DNA of 20,764 nt, from contig JAEWOQ010000611.1 of assembly GCA_023460875.1 (NCBI GenBank), positions 1-20,764 of the forward strand, given 5' to 3'. Shown here piece by piece: positions 1-7,591 of this stretch. How positions within the stretch are numbered: position 1 is the first letter of the stretch; every line of letters begins with the position of its first letter. Both the position numbers and the translations under genes were made by a program. The notes under the pieces are model-generated. The model was not told the DNA's origin. It searched no databases and worked only from the letters and a program-made list of their open reading frames with translations. This DNA is from Pseudomonadota bacterium (GTDB lineage Bacteria; Myxococcota_A; Polyangia; Polyangiales; Polyangiaceae).

Positions 1-267
1 CTGCGCGCCTGGGCGCGAGCCAGCAGGTCGGCGGGCAGAAGCGGCGCGAGCGGGCTCTTCGTGATTGGTTCTCTCGCCGAGCCCGCCGTCGCAGCAGCCA
101 GCGACGGCGGGCTCGGCTCTTTCTTCTTCGAGGACGCCGCAGAGGTGGCGCCGAGCTTGCTCGAGCGGCTCGGCGCAGAGGACGTCGTGCTGGTGAAAGC
201 TTCCAGGGGGGTGCGAGCGGAGCGTGTGGTCGAGGGGCTCACCCTCGCGCGCGGGAAAGTCCGATGA
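1..267 (+). CDS. murF: MurF, UDP-MurNAc-tripeptide--D-Ala-D-Ala ligase, C-terminal end (partial)
   Basis: Only the C-terminal part of the ligase that adds D-Ala-D-Ala to the UDP-MurNAc tripeptide in the cytoplasm is present; the 5' end lies outside the window. The last 70 residues have the character of the Mur ligase C-terminal domain, including LFVIG and the family-typical ending DVVLVKASRGVRAERVVEGL. The stop TGA (265-267) overlaps the mraY start ATG (264-266), and mraY downstream supports the identity. Two oddities. First, bases 1-60, read in the frame of the C-terminus, give an unconvincing Arg/Ser/Gly-rich stretch, and the frame may be broken there. Second, a 17-bp perfect hairpin lies within the coding sequence at 76-117. 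Identity is good despite the short fragment, because both motif and position agree. Confidence 0.8.
   Translation: MRAWARASRSAGRSGASGLFVIGSLAEPAVAAASDGGLGSFFFEDAAEVAPSLLERLGAEDVVLVKASRGVRAERVVEGLTLARGKVR
76..117. repeat. 17-bp perfect inverted repeat (hairpin) with T-rich 3' flank inside murF
   Basis: Arms at 76-92 (GCCGAGCCCGCCGTCGC) and 101-117 are perfectly complementary and separated by 8 bases (93-100). The + strand continues with a T-rich stretch at 118-128 (8 T of 11). This is the layout of an intrinsic terminator, although it lies in codons of murF. With about 70% G+C, a perfect 17-bp stem with a short loop is expected by chance far less than once in 20 kb. Whether it ends or attenuates transcription before mraY is inference. 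Confidence 0.75.
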
Positions 268-1394
268 TCTACGAGCTCTTGTACCCTCTCAGCACGGAGT
301 TTGGCTGGGCCAGCGTGCTCAACGTGCTGCGCTACACGCCCTTCCGCGCGATCATGGCGGTGATCACGGCGATGCTGATCAGCTTCTTGATCGCGCCGTG
401 GTTCATCCAGAAGCTGCGCGGCAAGCAAATTAGCCAGATCATCCGGGAGGAGGGCCCGAAATCTCACCTGAGTAAGGCGGGTACCCCGACCATGGGCGGC
501 TCGCTGATCCTGCTCAGCACGCTCCTACCCACGGTGCTCTGGGGCAACGTCAGCAACGTGTTCGTGCTGGTCGCCACCGCGGTGACCGCGGGCTACGGCC
601 TCATCGGCTACATCGACGATCGCCTGAAGATCGTCGGCAAGAACACGCGCGGCCTGCCGGGGCGCTACAAGCTGCTCGGGCAGGCGCTGATCGGTGGCTT
701 GGCGATGGGCTATCTCTTCCTGGGCACCGAAGGGTTGCCGGAGAGCTGGCTCGAGATCCGCGGGCGCCTCTCGGTGCCGTTCCTGGCGTTCGAGAAGCAC
801 CCCATCGAGCTGCCCGGGTGGCTGTACGTCCTGTTCGCGGTGTTCGTCGTGATGGGAACGAGCAACGCGGTCAACCTGACGGATGGGCTGGACGGGCTCG
901 CCATCGGCCCGGTGATGGTGAGCGCCGCCACCTACGTGATCTGGGCTTACGTGGCCGGCTCGGTGCTCTTCGGTCGTCCCTTGGCGGCGTACCTGGACAT
1001 CGCGGGCATCCCCGAGATGGCGGAGCTCAGCGTATTCGCGGCGGCCATGGTCGGCGCGGGGATCGGCTTCCTCTGGTACAACACGTATCCCGCGCAGGTC
1101 TTCATGGGCGACGTGGGCTCCCTCGCCCTCGGCGGGGGCCTGGGGATGTTGGCGGTGCTCACGAAGAACGAGCTGTTGAGCGTGATCCTCGGCGGCATCT
1201 TCGTGCTCGAAGCGGTCAGCGTCATCACCCAGGTGGTGTCCTTCAAGCTGTTTGGGCGGCGCGTGTTCCTCATGGCCCCGCTCCACCACCACTTCGAGCA
1301 GAAGGGCTGGCCGGAGCCGCGCATCATCGTGCGCTTCTGGATCGTATCGTTCCTGCTCGCGCTGGTGGCCTTGGCCTCCATCAAGGTGAGGTGA
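264..1394 (+). CDS. mraY: MraY, phospho-N-acetylmuramoyl-pentapeptide transferase
   Basis: MraY is the integral membrane enzyme that transfers phospho-MurNAc-pentapeptide from UDP to undecaprenyl phosphate, making lipid I. The 376 residues are close to the usual length of about 360. Family signatures are in order: SKAGTPTMGG near residue 72, the Asp pair D118-D119 (DDRLKI), NLTDGLDGLA (204-213), NTYPAQVFMGDVGSLALGG, and APLHHHFEQKGW with the His triplet at 341-343. About ten hydrophobic segments are visible. The ATG overlaps the murF stop by 4 bases, so translation is probably coupled. The next gene, murD, begins 2 bases after this stop. All catalytic Asp and His motifs are intact and the identification is secure. 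Confidence 0.97.
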   Translation: MIYELLYPLSTEFGWASVLNVLRYTPFRAIMAVITAMLISFLIAPWFIQKLRGKQISQIIREEGPKSHLSKAGTPTMGGSLILLSTLLPTVLWGNVSNVFVLVATAVTAGYGLIGYIDDRLKIVGKNTRGLPGRYKLLGQALIGGLAMGYLFLGTEGLPESWLEIRGRLSVPFLAFEKHPIELPGWLYVLFAVFVVMGTSNAVNLTDGLDGLAIGPVMVSAATYVIWAYVAGSVLFGRPLAAYLDIAGIPEMAELSVFAAAMVGAGIGFLWYNTYPAQVFMGDVGSLALGGGLGMLAVLTKNELLSVILGGIFVLEAVSVITQVVSFKLFGRRVFLMAPLHHHFEQKGWPEPRIIVRFWIVSFLLALVALASIKVR

Positions 1395-1396
1395 CC

Positions 1397-2740
1397 GTGG
1401 ACTTGCAAGGCAAACGTGTCGTCGTGGTGGGGCTGGGCAAGAGCGGGCGCTCCGCCGCGGCCTTGTGTCGAGATCGGGGAGCGCACGTGCTCGGGACGGA
1501 TCGAGCGATCCTCGAGCAGCTCGCGAGCGGAGTGCGCAAGCTCGGCGTCGAGCTCGTCCTGGGCGGACACGAGGGGGTGGAGTTCGACAAAGCCGATCTG
1601 GTGGTCGTCTCCCCCGGTGTTCCCAGCTTTCCGGCTCTGGAAGCGGCCGAAGCCGCTGGCGTGCCGGTGATCGGCGAGGTCGAGCTGGCCAGCCGCTTCT
1701 TGACGGCGCCGATCGTCGCGATCGGTGGGACGAACGGAAAGAGCACGGCGACTACCCTGGCCGGGCATCTGGTGGAGGCGAGCGGGCGCACGAGCTTCGT
1801 GGGAGGGAACCTCGGGGATCCCGCCTGCGACGCCGTCGGGCAGGAGCCGCAGGTAGTGGTGTATGAGGTCTCGAGCTTCCAGATGGAGCGCGTGCCTACG
1901 TTCAAGCCGCGGGTCGCGGTCCTGCTGAACCTCACGGAGGACCACCTCGACCGTTATCCGGGCTTCGAGGCGTACGCCGCCGCCAAGGGCAACGCCTTCG
2001 CACGACAGGGCGCGGACGACGTCGCCATCGTCCCGGTCGATGACCCCTTGTGCATCGCTCAGGCGCGCCGCGGTCGCGGGCGGCTGGTGACCTTTGGATC
2101 GGGCGGCGACTACGACATCGAGGAGCTCGAAGTGGTGGAGGCGAGCACGGGTCATCGCTTTCGGCTCGACGAGACGGACCTCTACGGCCGCCACAACCAC
2201 CTGAACGCCGCCGCCGCCATCGCCGTGGCGCGCTCGCTCGGGATCGACGCCGAGGCCATCGAGGAGGGGCTCAAGTGGTTTCGGGCCTTGCCTCACCGGA
2301 TGGGCCTCGTGGGGCGCCTGCACGGGGTCAACTTCTACGACGACTCGAAGGCCACGAACGTCGGCGCTACGGTGACGGCCTTGCGCGGGCTCACGGAGCC
2401 GAAGGCCGTGCTGATCGCGGGGGGGCGCGACAAGCTCGGGACCCTCGAACCCCTCGTCGCGGCCATCGAGCAGAAGGCCCGCGCCGTGGTGGTGCTCGGT
2501 GAGGCCGCCGAGCGGATCGCGCGGGCGGTCGGCAAGCGCGTGCGCGTAGAGCGCGCGCGATCCATGGGTGAAGCCGTCGACGCGGCTTACGGCTTGGCGC
2601 GCTCGGGAGACGCCGTCTTGCTGAGCCCCGCCTGCGCCAGCCTCGACATGTTCCGGAGCTACGCGGAGCGAGGAGATCAGTTCGCCATCGCGGTGCAGCG
2701 GCTGGTGGCCCGCCTGGCCGCTGGCGAGGAGACGCCATGA
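1397..2740 (+). CDS. murD: MurD, UDP-MurNAc-L-alanine--D-glutamate ligase
   Basis: This cytoplasmic Mur ligase adds D-Glu to UDP-MurNAc-L-Ala. The GTG at 1397 is chosen as start because it follows a Shine-Dalgarno-like AAGGTGAGG (1383-1391) and gives MDLQGKRVVVVGLGKSG, the normal Rossmann-like N-terminus; longer in-frame extensions only read through mraY. The product is 447 residues, typical for MurD. Seen motifs: ATP loop GGTNGKSTATT (110-120), NLTEDHLDRYPGFEAY with following Lys (AAKGNAF), DDSKATNVGAT, and the C-terminal LLSPACASLDMFRSYAERG. It lies 2 bases after mraY, and its TGA overlaps the ftsW ATG by 4 bases. It is a canonical member with no oddities seen. Confidence 0.96.
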   Translation: MDLQGKRVVVVGLGKSGRSAAALCRDRGAHVLGTDRAILEQLASGVRKLGVELVLGGHEGVEFDKADLVVVSPGVPSFPALEAAEAAGVPVIGEVELASRFLTAPIVAIGGTNGKSTATTLAGHLVEASGRTSFVGGNLGDPACDAVGQEPQVVVYEVSSFQMERVPTFKPRVAVLLNLTEDHLDRYPGFEAYAAAKGNAFARQGADDVAIVPVDDPLCIAQARRGRGRLVTFGSGGDYDIEELEVVEASTGHRFRLDETDLYGRHNHLNAAAAIAVARSLGIDAEAIEEGLKWFRALPHRMGLVGRLHGVNFYDDSKATNVGATVTALRGLTEPKAVLIAGGRDKLGTLEPLVAAIEQKARAVVVLGEAAERIARAVGKRVRVERARSMGEAVDAAYGLARSGDAVLLSPACASLDMFRSYAERGDQFAIAVQRLVARLAAGEETP

Positions 2741-3966
2741 AGATGCTGAGGTCCCTGTTCGCACCGGGCGTCCGTGTCGGCGCGATGGACGTGGTGCTCG
2801 CGGCGGTGGTCGTGGCCCTGATCGGCTTCGGCCTGGTGATGGTCTACAGCGCCAGCGTCGTCGAGGCGACCGCGGACTTCGGCAACCCCCACTACTTCCT
2901 GCAACGCCACGGGGTGTTCGCGCTGCTCGCCCTCGCGGTCGTGTTCCTGGCCTCGCGCTTCGACTATCACAAGCTCCGGCCGCTCACGTACCCCGTCTTG
3001 GGCTTCGTGACGCTGCTCATGGTGCTCAGCGTGGCCGGCTTCGGGCACACGGGCGGGGGGGCCGCGCGCTGGCTCCGCATCGGCCCGATCCACGTGCAGC
3101 CCTCCGAGGCCGCGAAGGTCGCCCTGGTGCTGTGGCTCGGCTACTCCTTGGACCGCAAACGGGAGCGCGTGAAGACCTTCTCCATCGGCATGCTGCCACA
3201 CCTGCTCATGGCGGGTGTCCTGGTGCTCCTGTGCATGAAGCAGCCGGATTTTGGCGGCGCCGCGGTGTTGCTGTTCTTGACCTTCGCCATGCTGTTCGTG
3301 GCGGGAGCGCGGCTCGGCTACCTCCTCGGCGCGTTGATGCTGGGCGCGCTCTTCGCCACCTGGGCGATCCGCTTCACGCCCTACCGATGGGAGCGCATGC
3401 TGGCCTGGTCCAACATGGCGGAGCACCGGCAGGACCTCGCCTATCAGCCCTTCCAATCCGTGATGAGCTTCGGCTCTGGAGAGATCACGGGCGTCGGGCT
3501 CGGCAAGGGGCTGCAGGTTCTGTACCTCCCGGAGAGCCACACGGACTTCATCTCGGCGATCATCGGCGAGGAGCTCGGCTTCCTCGGGATCTTGGCCCTG
3601 TGCGCCGTTTATCTGGTCATCGTGGCCCGCGGTGTTCGCATCGCGTTGAGCGCGGAGGATGAGTACGGATCCTACGTCGCCTTCGGGCTCTCCGTGTTGT
3701 TCGGAGTCCAGGCGCTCGTGAACATGTCCGTGGCGATGGCCGTGCTCCCGACGAAGGGGCTCACGCTGCCCTTCGTCAGCTACGGCGGGTCGTCCCTGCT
3801 CGTGTCTGCGGCCGCGATGGGGATCCTCCTGAACATTTCACGTCCGCGCCTCGGCCCCGCGCCGCTGGCGGCTCCTTACACGGCCGCTCCAGAGGCCTCG
3901 GCCACGGTCCTGACCGAGTCGAGCTTCGGGGAAGGGGCCGACCCCGCGGAGGGGGCCCGAGCATGA
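2737..3966 (+). CDS. ftsW: FtsW, SEDS-family septal peptidoglycan polymerase
   Basis: FtsW is the polytopic SEDS glycosyltransferase that polymerises lipid II at the division septum with a class B PBP. The 409-residue protein has about ten hydrophobic helices. Signatures: GGAARWLRIGPIHVQPSE, KQPDFGGAAVL, SVMSFGSGEITGVGLGKG, YLPESHTDFISAIIGEELG and LPFVSYGGSSL. The Asp in HTDFI (D270) corresponds to the catalytic Asp known in SEDS proteins. The start ATG overlaps the murD stop; a GAGGAG stands just upstream, and an in-frame ATG two codons later is a possible alternative. Position between murD and murG favours FtsW over RodA. The cytoplasmic C-terminal tail (from about residue 375) is Ala/Pro-rich and probably disordered. 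Confidence 0.95.
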   Translation: MKMLRSLFAPGVRVGAMDVVLAAVVVALIGFGLVMVYSASVVEATADFGNPHYFLQRHGVFALLALAVVFLASRFDYHKLRPLTYPVLGFVTLLMVLSVAGFGHTGGGAARWLRIGPIHVQPSEAAKVALVLWLGYSLDRKRERVKTFSIGMLPHLLMAGVLVLLCMKQPDFGGAAVLLFLTFAMLFVAGARLGYLLGALMLGALFATWAIRFTPYRWERMLAWSNMAEHRQDLAYQPFQSVMSFGSGEITGVGLGKGLQVLYLPESHTDFISAIIGEELGFLGILALCAVYLVIVARGVRIALSAEDEYGSYVAFGLSVLFGVQALVNMSVAMAVLPTKGLTLPFVSYGGSSLLVSAAAMGILLNISRPRLGPAPLAAPYTAAPEASATVLTESSFGEGADPAEGARA

Positions 3967-5114
3967 GCGCGACGCTCGTCCTGGCGGGCGGCGGCACCGG
4001 CGGGCACGTCTACCCGATGGTCGCCGTCGCCCACGCGCTGCGGCGGCTCCGACCGGACCTGCGCCTCGTGTTCGTCGGCACCGAGCGGGGCATGGAGACC
4101 CGGGTCGTCCCCGAGGAGGGCTTCGAGCTCGAGCTCCTCGGGGTCCTCCCCATCCGCGGAGGTGGGCTGTCCGGAGTCGTGAAGGGCGTCGCCCGGGCCG
4201 CGCTCAGCCTGCCCGAGTCCCGGGCCTTGTTGAGGCGGCTCGAGGCACGGGCGGTGTTCTCGATCGGCGGCTACGCCGCTGGCCCCGTCTCGCTGGCGGC
4301 GCGGACCCTGGGGATCCCGCTCGCGTTGATGGAACCGAACAGCATCATCGGGCTCGCGAACCAGCTGATCGCGCCGTTCGTGCAGCGCGCGTACACCGCG
4401 TTCCGCATCACCGAGAGCCGCTTCACTCCTGCGGTGGTGCTGGCCACCGGCGTGCCGCTGCGAGACGGCTTCGAGCCCCGTGCCTATCCGCCGCACCGGC
4501 GGCCCCTCCGGGTCCTCGTTCTGGGCGGGAGCCAGGGCGCGAAGACCCTGAACGAGACGGTCCCGGCGGCCTTGAGCCGCGTGCGCGCTCCCCTGCGTGT
4601 GTTGCACCAATGCGGGCGCGCGCACGCCGCGGCCGTCGAGTCCCGCTATGCGGAGCTCGGCGTCGACATCGCCGAGGTCGTCCCCTTCATCGACGACATG
4701 CCCGCGGCCCTCGGGGACGCGCAGCTGGTGGGGGGGCGCTCGGGGGCCGGCGCCGTGAGCGAGATCTGCGCCGTCGGGCGCCCGAGCTTGCTCGTGCCCT
4801 ATCCGTTCGCCGCGGGCGACCATCAATGGGTCAACGCCGAGGCACTCCAGCAGGGAGGCGCCGCGGTCTGCCTCCGAGCGGAGGCAGCGACGGAGGAGCG
4901 CCTCACGGCCACTATCGAGGGGTTGCTCGAAGAGCCAGGGACCCTTCCACGCATGGCGGCGGCGGCGCGGCGCCTGGGGCGTCCCCACGCCGCCGAGACC
5001 ATCGCCCGCGACCTCCTCGAGCTGGCCGGCCTGGCGGGCACGCCGGGGGGCGATCCCCCGCCGGGGGAGCGAGGCGCTAGCGGCCCGGGGCAGCAGCCCA
5101 AGGAGGTGACGTGA
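3963..5114 (+). CDS. murG: MurG, lipid I beta-1,4-N-acetylglucosaminyltransferase
   Basis: This is a peripheral membrane GT-B enzyme (GT28) that transfers GlcNAc from UDP-GlcNAc to lipid I, forming lipid II. The 383 residues begin with the glycine-rich LAGGGTGGHVYP (7-18) containing the conserved His15. Later come SIGGYAAGP, the second glycine loop VLGGSQGAKTLN, FIDDM, GRSGAGAVSE, and a donor-binding PYPFAAGDHQWVNAEAL. Differences from the E. coli form: EPN replaces EQN in MEPNSIIGLAN, and the RSGA motif lacks the usual following Thr. The start overlaps the ftsW stop by 4 bases. The last 30 residues are Gly/Pro-rich, look disordered, and their codons contain the murC ribosome binding site. 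Confidence 0.96.
   Translation: MSATLVLAGGGTGGHVYPMVAVAHALRRLRPDLRLVFVGTERGMETRVVPEEGFELELLGVLPIRGGGLSGVVKGVARAALSLPESRALLRRLEARAVFSIGGYAAGPVSLAARTLGIPLALMEPNSIIGLANQLIAPFVQRAYTAFRITESRFTPAVVLATGVPLRDGFEPRAYPPHRRPLRVLVLGGSQGAKTLNETVPAALSRVRAPLRVLHQCGRAHAAAVESRYAELGVDIAEVVPFIDDMPAALGDAQLVGGRSGAGAVSEICAVGRPSLLVPYPFAAGDHQWVNAEALQQGGAAVCLRAEAATEERLTATIEGLLEEPGTLPRMAAAARRLGRPHAAETIARDLLELAGLAGTPGGDPPPGERGASGPGQQPKEVT
5100..5109 (+). promoter_or_regulatory. Near-perfect Shine-Dalgarno site for murC
   Basis: AAGGAGGTGA is fully complementary to the standard 16S rRNA 3' end. It lies in the last codons of murG. The AGGAGG core is 8 bases from ATG 5114 but only 5 from GTG 5111, so it favours the ATG. 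It is the best ribosome binding site noticed in the window. Confidence 0.75.
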
Positions 5115-6526
5115 TGTTTCGAGGGCGAGTTCGACAGGTACATTTCATCGGGGTGGGCGGGGTCGGCATGAGCGGCCTGGCGGAGATCCTCCGCACCCTC
5201 CAGTTCGACGTGTCCGGCTCCGACCTGCGCGACGGCGAGAACACCCGCAACCTGCGTCGCCTCGGCGTGCGCATCGATCTCGGTCACCGCGCGGACAACG
5301 TCCACGGCGCCGACGTCGTCGTCTACTCCAGCGCCATCCAATCCGAGAACCCGGAGGTCCAAGAGGCGCGAGCCCTCGGGATCCCCGTGATCTCGCGAGC
5401 CGAGATGCTGGCGGAGCTGATGCGCCTGAAGTACGGCGTCGCCATCGCCGGATCCCACGGGAAGACGACGACCACCTCCCTCGTGGCCACGGTGCTCAGG
5501 GCGGCGGGCTTCGACCCCACCGTGGTGGTGGGCGGCCGCATGGCGGCCCTGGGCAGCACCGCGCGGCTCGGAGCGGGTGACTTGCTCGTCGCGGAAGCGG
5601 ACGAGAGCGATGGTTCGTTCCTCCGACTCTCGCCGACGATCGCGGTCGTCACGAACATCGATCCCGAGCACCTCGATTTCTACGGGACGCACGAGCACCT
5701 GAAGTCCGCGTTCGTCGAGTTCATCGAGAAGGTCCCGTTCTATGGGCTGGCCGTGCTCTGCCTGGATCACCCGGACGTGCAGGAGCTCTTGCCGCGGGTC
5801 CAGCGTCGCCATGTCACCTACGGCATCAGCCCTCAGGCGGACTACTCCGCCCGAGGCGTTCAGGCGCAAGGGGTGTCGACCAGCTTCGACGCGTTCCGGC
5901 GCGGGGAGCCGCTGGGGCAGTTCACGGTGCGCATGCCCGGGCACCACAACGTGCTCAACACGTTGGCGGCCATCGCGGTGGCGGACGAGCTGGAGGTCCC
6001 TCTCGATGTCATGAAGTCCGCGCTGGCGACGTTCCACGGGGTCGCCCGGCGCTTCTCGGTGGTCGACGTGGCGGAGGGGGTCGCGCTCGTCGACGACTAC
6101 GGGCACCACCCCGCGGAGATCCGGGCGACGCTCGCTGCCGCTCGGAGCGCCTACCAGAACAAGGTCCTCGTAGCTTTCCAGCCGCACCGATACACGCGCA
6201 CTCAGCACTTGTTCGACGAGTTCGCGCGAGCGTTCAACGACGCGGATCTGGTGCTGCTCACGGACATCTACTCCGCCGGGGAGGCGCCCATCGAAGGCGT
6301 CGACTCCGAGCGTTTGGCGGAGGCGCTGCGCGCTCATGGTCACCACGGCGCGCGCTACGTGGCGGATCGGGACGAGCTGGCGCGCCAGCTGGCAGGGGCA
6401 GCGAGCGCCGGGGACGTCGTGATCGCCCTGGGCGCGGGAGACATCAACCGGATCCTCGGCACGGTGGGGGCGGAAATTCGGAATCGCCTCCTGCAGCAGG
6501 GGGAGGGGGGAGGGCAGGGATCGTGA
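5114..6526 (+). CDS. murC: MurC, UDP-N-acetylmuramate--L-alanine ligase
   Basis: MurC adds L-Ala to UDP-MurNAc, the first peptide step of wall precursor synthesis in the cytoplasm. Two adjacent in-frame starts exist: GTG 5111 and ATG 5114. The ATG is preferred because of the spacing from the strong AAGGAGGTGA. The product is 470 residues. Visible motifs: nucleotide-binding HFIGVGGVGMSGLAE at the N-terminus, P-loop GSHGKTTTT (113-121), DESDGSF, TNIDPEHLDFYG, PGHHNVLN, VDDYGHHPAEI, FQPHRYTRT and ALGAGDIN near the C-terminus. The GSHGKTTTT loop and DYGHHP distinguish MurC from MurD and MurF. Its TGA overlaps the ftsQ GTG. There is no fusion to D-Ala-D-Ala ligase, unlike some MurC proteins. Confidence 0.96.
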   Translation: MFRGRVRQVHFIGVGGVGMSGLAEILRTLQFDVSGSDLRDGENTRNLRRLGVRIDLGHRADNVHGADVVVYSSAIQSENPEVQEARALGIPVISRAEMLAELMRLKYGVAIAGSHGKTTTTSLVATVLRAAGFDPTVVVGGRMAALGSTARLGAGDLLVAEADESDGSFLRLSPTIAVVTNIDPEHLDFYGTHEHLKSAFVEFIEKVPFYGLAVLCLDHPDVQELLPRVQRRHVTYGISPQADYSARGVQAQGVSTSFDAFRRGEPLGQFTVRMPGHHNVLNTLAAIAVADELEVPLDVMKSALATFHGVARRFSVVDVAEGVALVDDYGHHPAEIRATLAAARSAYQNKVLVAFQPHRYTRTQHLFDEFARAFNDADLVLLTDIYSAGEAPIEGVDSERLAEALRAHGHHGARYVADRDELARQLAGAASAGDVVIALGAGDINRILGTVGAEIRNRLLQQGEGGGQGS

Positions 6527-7407
6527 GCAACCGCCGGACACGCGCGCGCGCACGGACACGTGCGAAGGGGAAGCGCGAGGTGGCAGCTCCCGACGAGAGC
6601 GCCTTCTCACCCTCGGAAGATCTGGCGGAGACCTCACCGCCGAGCGGCTGGGCCCAGCGGCTCTGGTCCGTGACGCGGGTGCTCTTCGGCGCCGCCTTGG
6701 TGCTCGGCGTGGCGGGGATCGTCGGGTGGGGAGCGCACCGCTACGCCCTGACCACCCCCCGCTTCGCGATCCAGAGCGTGGAGGTCGAGGGGGTGCGTCG
6801 TCTCGGGGCGGATCAGGTGAAGGAGCTCGCGGGCGTGGAGGTGGGGGGCAACGTGTTCGCCCTCGACGTCGCGGGGGCGCAAGAGCGGCTGCTCGAGAGC
6901 CCCTGGGTCGCGGAGGCGCGCATCACCCGGCGGCTCCCGGGGCATGTGCGCATCGCGGTCGAAGAGCGGGAGGCGGGCGCCCTGGTTTTGGTGGGGGAGC
7001 GCCTGTTCCTGGCGACCCGCTCCGGTGAGGTCTTCAAGCCCTTCGAGGAGGGGGATCCCTACGACTTGCCCACCGTCACGGGCCTCGATCTGGACGCCCT
7101 GGCCCGCGACGAGGCGCGGGAGCTGGAGCGCTTGCAGGAGGCTCTCGAGCTCCTGCGGCAGTACGAGAAGGTCCCGCTGGCGCACGTCTTTCCTGCTCAG
7201 GAGGTCCATATGAGCCCGGGTGGCAGCGCGACGCTGACGGTCGGGCGGCAGGGGCTGACCCTCCACCTGGGCGCGGGACCCTGGAAGCAGAAGCTGCTGC
7301 GGGCGACCCGCGTCGTGGAGCGGACTCAGGCGCGGGGACAGCTGCCGGGCATCGTGTTCCTCGACAACGAGGCGCACCCGGAGCGAGTAGTCGTGAGAAT
7401 GCGATGA
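6523..7407 (+). CDS. ftsQ: FtsQ/DivIB-type division protein with POTRA domain
   Basis: FtsQ is a bitopic inner-membrane protein that joins early and late divisome parts through FtsB/FtsL. The 294 residues show the standard layout: a basic cytoplasmic tail (Arg/Ala repeats, residues 4-18), a single transmembrane helix at about 51-70, and a POTRA domain starting at RFAIQSVEVEGVRRLG (near 77) and continuing through SPWVAEARITRRLPG and a VEEREAGAL strand. A FtsQ-type beta domain follows to the C-terminus. The GTG start overlaps the murC stop (GTGA). In many gamma- and deltaproteobacteria murB and/or ddl lie before ftsQ; here neither is present. The family is poorly conserved, so identification rests on architecture and position between murC and ftsA. 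Confidence 0.9.
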   Translation: MSNRRTRARARTRAKGKREVAAPDESAFSPSEDLAETSPPSGWAQRLWSVTRVLFGAALVLGVAGIVGWGAHRYALTTPRFAIQSVEVEGVRRLGADQVKELAGVEVGGNVFALDVAGAQERLLESPWVAEARITRRLPGHVRIAVEEREAGALVLVGERLFLATRSGEVFKPFEEGDPYDLPTVTGLDLDALARDEARELERLQEALELLRQYEKVPLAHVFPAQEVHMSPGGSATLTVGRQGLTLHLGAGPWKQKLLRATRVVERTQARGQLPGIVFLDNEAHPERVVVRMR

Positions 7408-7591
7408 GGGGGCGCGAGCAAAACTTGGCCAGCCTCAGGGGTGCGTGGCAGCGTCGCCCAGCCATCGCGCCCCTGCTGCCGGGCGCCGGTGGCGGCTCGA
7501 CGCCGGGGTCTCCTCGGCGGGCCGCTCACCCGGCGAGGGCGGCGACGGGGCGTCGGCATCCGGCCACAGGCAACCGAGCAGCTGAACAATC
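7408..7591 (+). other. ftsQ-ftsA spacer with a possible 63-codon coupling frame
   Basis: This 184-nt spacer breaks the tight gene packing. An open frame runs from ATG 7404 (overlapping the ftsQ TGA) to TGA 7593-7595 (overlapping the ftsA ATG), so it would couple both genes. Its predicted product is Arg/Pro/Ala/Gly-rich with no recognisable domain, and about a quarter of its third codon positions are A/T, more than in neighbouring genes. It is therefore probably not a conserved protein, though translation through it could still deliver ribosomes to ftsA, which has no clear Shine-Dalgarno site. I saw no convincing promoter or terminator here. Confidence 0.3.

Noticed and set aside
947..2764. 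A 605-codon open frame on the - strand opposite mraY/murD
   Set aside because: It lies antisense to two conserved genes; long antisense frames are usual at this G+C. The translation is rich in Arg/His/Asp with no domain.
4855..4904. Nested stems in murG (7 bp outer, 8 bp inner at 4868-4887)
   Set aside because: Several 8-bp stems with short loops are expected by chance in 20 kb of this G+C, and there is no T tract or link to a gene boundary.
4823..6637. A 604-codon open frame on the - strand opposite murG/murC
   Set aside because: Antisense shadow of intact murG and murC; its composition follows the third-position bias of the sense genes.
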